A stretch of DNA of 64,000 nt from Trichopria drosophilae. Its lineage: Eukaryota; Arthropoda; Insecta; Hymenoptera; Diapriidae. The position numbers and the translations under genes were made by a program. Where the stretch lies: the NCBI GenBank assembly GCA_030407085.1, contig CM059582.1, forward strand, positions 156,388,501-156,452,500. Direction: 5' to 3'. Below are positions 61,080 to 64,000 of the stretch, one piece after another (positions within the stretch are counted from its first letter, which is position 1; each line of letters begins with the position of its first letter). The notes under the pieces were generated by a model that worked only from the letters and a program-made list of their open reading frames with translations, ran no database searches and was not told where the DNA came from.

Positions 61080-61620
61080 TATAGGCTGCCATCAACGCGC
61101 TAAAGATTTACGCTACCATAAAGCAAACAGACAAAATACGGAAGTGTAGTAAGCTGTTGGTTTGCAAGCTATTTGTGGCCTTAGAACGAATACGATGTGA
61201 TGGCGTGAAGCTCGAAAGAGCTCTGGTCACTATACACACGAAGGAGGGTCGAATCCACAGCATGAAGTGCGTGATGCATTTTGTTGGCGTGCTCGCGGGC
61301 AGTAACCCTAAATATTAACACGGCCCTATGCGGCGAATTGCACTGCATTACCAGGGCGCGTTCGGTGCACTGAAAGTCCAAGAGATGGTGTCGACTCGGC
61401 CCGAACCTTCACGAAACCTTAGCGGGAAGGGCTATTATCGTAGAAATATTGAATTTCGTTATCGGACTGAAATTATCGGTAGTCCAAGCGCTAAGAGCAA
61501 GTATTACGCGACCATAAAAAACAGGGTTGAAATCTTCCAAGGTGCCTCTTTCGATAATATACCTTTATGAGGAGTAGAAGGAGCGGCTGAGCGAATCTCA
61601 ACCGAACCATTTGTGTTTAG
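61080..61620. promoter_or_regulatory. G+C-rich island, possible regulatory DNA or untranslated exon
   Basis: CpG-rich sequence (GTGCTCGCGGGCAG, AGGGCGCGTTCGG) stands out from AT-rich flanks. An 80-codon plus-strand frame at 61328-61570 is Arg-rich with no domain. No start site or splice signal is decisive. Confidence 0.25.
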
Positions 61621-62109
61621 TAGGAAAATTCTAAGATTTTTGACAGATTAGTACCGAGTTTAACCCATTAATAACTTTGTATGCATTATGCTAAAGTCTA
61701 CACCATACACCCTATGGGCGCATGAGGAAGTAAAGAATGCAGGTTGAGAAAGACACAGTACGAATGTCGGGAATTAAAGTTCAGCTTGCATCAACTTACA
61801 GGTGAAACACGCAGATCAGCGTCACGATAGTTTCCGGCCGTAACTGCGGCCGTATTTCGTTCCGCATTTACGATCTGAGTAAAATAACAGTCTTGTATCG
61901 ATAAATATTTAGCACTGTCTGCCCATTTGAATCGGAAATTTGCAAGCGAGAAAATGTTTTGTCTTATAAAAGCATTGCCTGGAAGTACTTCGTATACAAA
62001 GTCATCATGGCTCTAACTAATATTTTCTTGATCAGTTAGCCCTATTTGCGAATGATATATGAAGGGAAAATTATTAGACGAGTAAAATGTTGCATCCATT
62101 CAATAAAGA
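61621..62109. other. Mixed-composition spacer
   Basis: A small CpG cluster (TTCCGGCCGTAACTGCGGCCG) lies at about 61832. Nothing else was recognised. Confidence 0.4.
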
Positions 62110-62370
62110 AAAGTTGACATTAACGTCTCTTGTCAGCACGGACAGCGTCGGAGTCTTTTTTAACGTTTTGCGCAATTTTTAATCCTCTCACGACACTGGC
62201 ACCTCTACCTCATCAATCTCCCACTTCCTCAACCCTCATCGGGTTTTCTCTCCTGTATGCTCGACTTTCAGTTTCTTTCATCCTCAATCATTTATTCCGT
62301 AGCTCGCCGTTTATTCTCTCCCTTCTATTCTACCTTCCCCTGCTAGCTGCTACTCGTCCACGCATTTGAC
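62110..62370. other. Pyrimidine-rich tract
   Basis: From about 62180 to 62350 the plus strand is dominated by C and T (CTCACGACACTGGCACCTCT, then CTCCCTTCTATTCTACC). It resembles a long polypyrimidine or GA-rich tract on the minus strand. The 79-codon frame across it is Ser/Leu/Phe-rich by composition. Confidence 0.35.
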
Positions 62371-62879
62371 AATGTTAGGTGTAATTACGAGATTATTACA
62401 TTGAAATTATGTTCTTATTATAATTTGCGATAAACTTGTGAATGGCTTATAAATGAAATTGACCTATTTATTATTTTTAGCTGTTTATTTTGTAAGTATT
62501 AATTTTAAAAAAAGGTGAATAATTATTGTGCTTGATTGTGCTTACGTTCTGGTTTATATTTTTTTAAATCATAAAATATAAATATACTGCTATAAGTAAT
62601 AACAACATTTTGTCGTCAATAATTTTTGCATAAACAAAACAAATTATTCTGAGTACTAATATTTAGACTCATCTAGACTTTCATATAAAATGAATCTTGC
62701 TATTGACAAGTTTTTAGACAGGCTTGTTTTCTATTTTAATGTAACAAAAAACTGAACATAATACTGGGATTATATTACTAAAACCTACAAAATTGTAGTA
62801 ATTCTATTAAAAACGAATTTTACGATAAGAAAAAAAAATCTAATCTGAATGTTATAATAAATTAGAAAAAAAAATCAGA
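62371..62879. other. AT-rich DNA, nothing recognised
   Basis: No supported feature was found. Confidence 0.5.
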
Positions 62880-63030
62880 AAACCCTGGTTCGATACTGGC
62901 CTCTGCCATCTGCCATTGGGATACCTCTGTATTTGTTTATAAGTGTCTAATAACGCCAAAGCTCAGGTGGTTAGGATTCCACCTTCATAAACTGTAGGTC
63001 CCGTCGCGATTTAGTCCCATGTGGGTTCAC
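62880..63030 (+). repeat. Possible tRNA-derived SINE fragment
   Basis: GCTCAGGTGGTTAGGATTCC at about 62962 resembles the D-arm/box A of tRNAs. It is followed by a possible anticodon-type stem (ACCTTCA/TGTAGGT) and a box-B-like but degraded GATTTAGTCCCA. A better box-B-like CTGGTTCGATACTGG lies upstream at about 62886, which is the wrong order for a single tRNA. A broken or rearranged tRNA-derived SINE is the most economical reading. It is not a functional tRNA gene. Confidence 0.3.
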
Positions 63031-63815
63031 AAAAGACAACATAAAAAAATATTTAAAAAAATTATAAAAAAAATAACTAATTCTAGTAAAAAAAGATAAT
63101 GTCATATTAAGCTAACTGCTTTAATGATATTAGTGTTCTTTTATACATATCTGCTTTTCAACTGCGGTAGAAGCATAAGATAGACTTTGATGCTTTTAAT
63201 TCTCGATATTCATATTTTTTCATTATTCTTCGATGGTTTTTATTAATATGTTCTTGTTCAAAAACAAACAATTGCTTAACATTTAGTTTTTCCTATAAAA
63301 GATTAATAGGTTTAAGGGATCAAATCTGTTGATTTATCATCTAGAGAACACGAAGATTTTTGGAAGATCATTTTGGTATTTGGTGCCATTCTACTTTAAG
63401 TGCATCTTTGGCGATGCATATTTTGTGATGAACGAGATGTAATGTTGCTGACAAGACAATTGTGAACATTAACGATACCTGTATTGCTTTCAATATTCAT
63501 AAACCATAAATACCGATCATAATTTAAAAAATTATCCTCAAAATTTTCATGAAACAAATTGGGTTATTTTACTTGTGGCTTAAGAAATTATTAGTGTAAA
63601 AATAAATGCATTCAATATTTTCATAATATTATTAACTACCTTTAAATAACAACACTCTGGGTCTAATTTTCCTTTCTTACGTAAAAATCACCAAAGTAGC
63701 AGAGGTGTACGAAAAACCCTTTCCTTTCCCTTTACACCAAGAAAAGGAATTTTACATGACAGCCTGTGACATAATGTATATATCAAAAGACAAGTTTCTC
63801 TGTGTAATGTAGATG
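63031..63815. other. AT-rich DNA, nothing recognised
   Basis: No supported feature was found. Confidence 0.5.

Positions 63816-64000
<185 letters not shown>

Noticed and set aside
62880..62900. CTGGTTCGATACTGG as part of a functional tRNA gene
   Set aside because: There is no D-arm or acceptor stem at the right distance upstream. The only D-arm-like sequence lies downstream.

Overview
This window looks like gene-poor nuclear DNA of an insect. It is strongly A+T-rich and has no operons, no bacterial gene density and no long open frame. It carries a short CCTAA/TTAGG-type repeat (the insect telomere unit) and is crowded with foldback and MITE-type DNA transposons. A hymenopteran or a similar AT-rich insect is plausible, but nothing here fixes the species. 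I found no confident intact protein-coding gene, no rRNA and no convincing functional tRNA. Most open frames are chance frames or shadows of inverted repeats. The window could be intergenic or lie inside a very large intron.

Layout. Bases 1-7571 are AT-rich with nothing I can name. A foldback element lies at 7572-8474, followed by a more G+C-rich stretch (about 8800-9990). A TA-type MITE copy is at 10313-10662 and its better-preserved relative at 29026-29426. Small foldback elements lie at 13749-14187 and 14987-15219. A piggyBac-like TTAA-flanked element is at 16643-17675. A CpG-rich island with an NRF1/Ewg-type palindrome is at about 19780-20180. At 21601-23520 there is a 1.9 kb transposon relic with roughly 500-base inverted repeats and a broken minus-strand gene. 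It is followed by the largest G+C-rich island (about 23690-24910), which holds the best candidates for first coding exons. An AT-rich nested palindrome is at 25102-25437. A two-copy MITE family is at 30831-31261 and 38957-39280. Larger foldback elements lie at 35442-36992 (TTAA-flanked), 39682-41016, 41656-42290 (perfect 8-base target duplication, CCTAA repeats in its loop), 45537-46102, 47347-48466 (almost identical arms), 53040-53675 (TTAA-flanked) and 59957-60576. A CTCF-like site sits in a G+C-rich island at about 52600-52830.

The most informative region is 53907-56950, a 3 kb palindrome. Its left arm is split by a 901-base solo LTR with a GTAA target duplication, and its right arm by a 311-base MITE with a TA duplication. 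Because each arm keeps the uninterrupted sequence of the other, both insertion sites can be read exactly.

The main unexplained signal is a diverged monomer of about 120-126 bases. Its landmarks are CTGATTACGAAT, CAGATTTTCAAAATTC and AAAATGGCGGATCCAA. It recurs in both orientations inside at least six foldback elements whose terminal sequences differ (7572, 16643, 35442, 39682, 47347, 53040), plus one lone relic near 46740. It behaves like a cargo module shared among different non-autonomous transposons, and it carries a YY1/Pho-like ATGGCGG core. I do not recognise it as a named family, and a repeat-library search would settle whether it is known.
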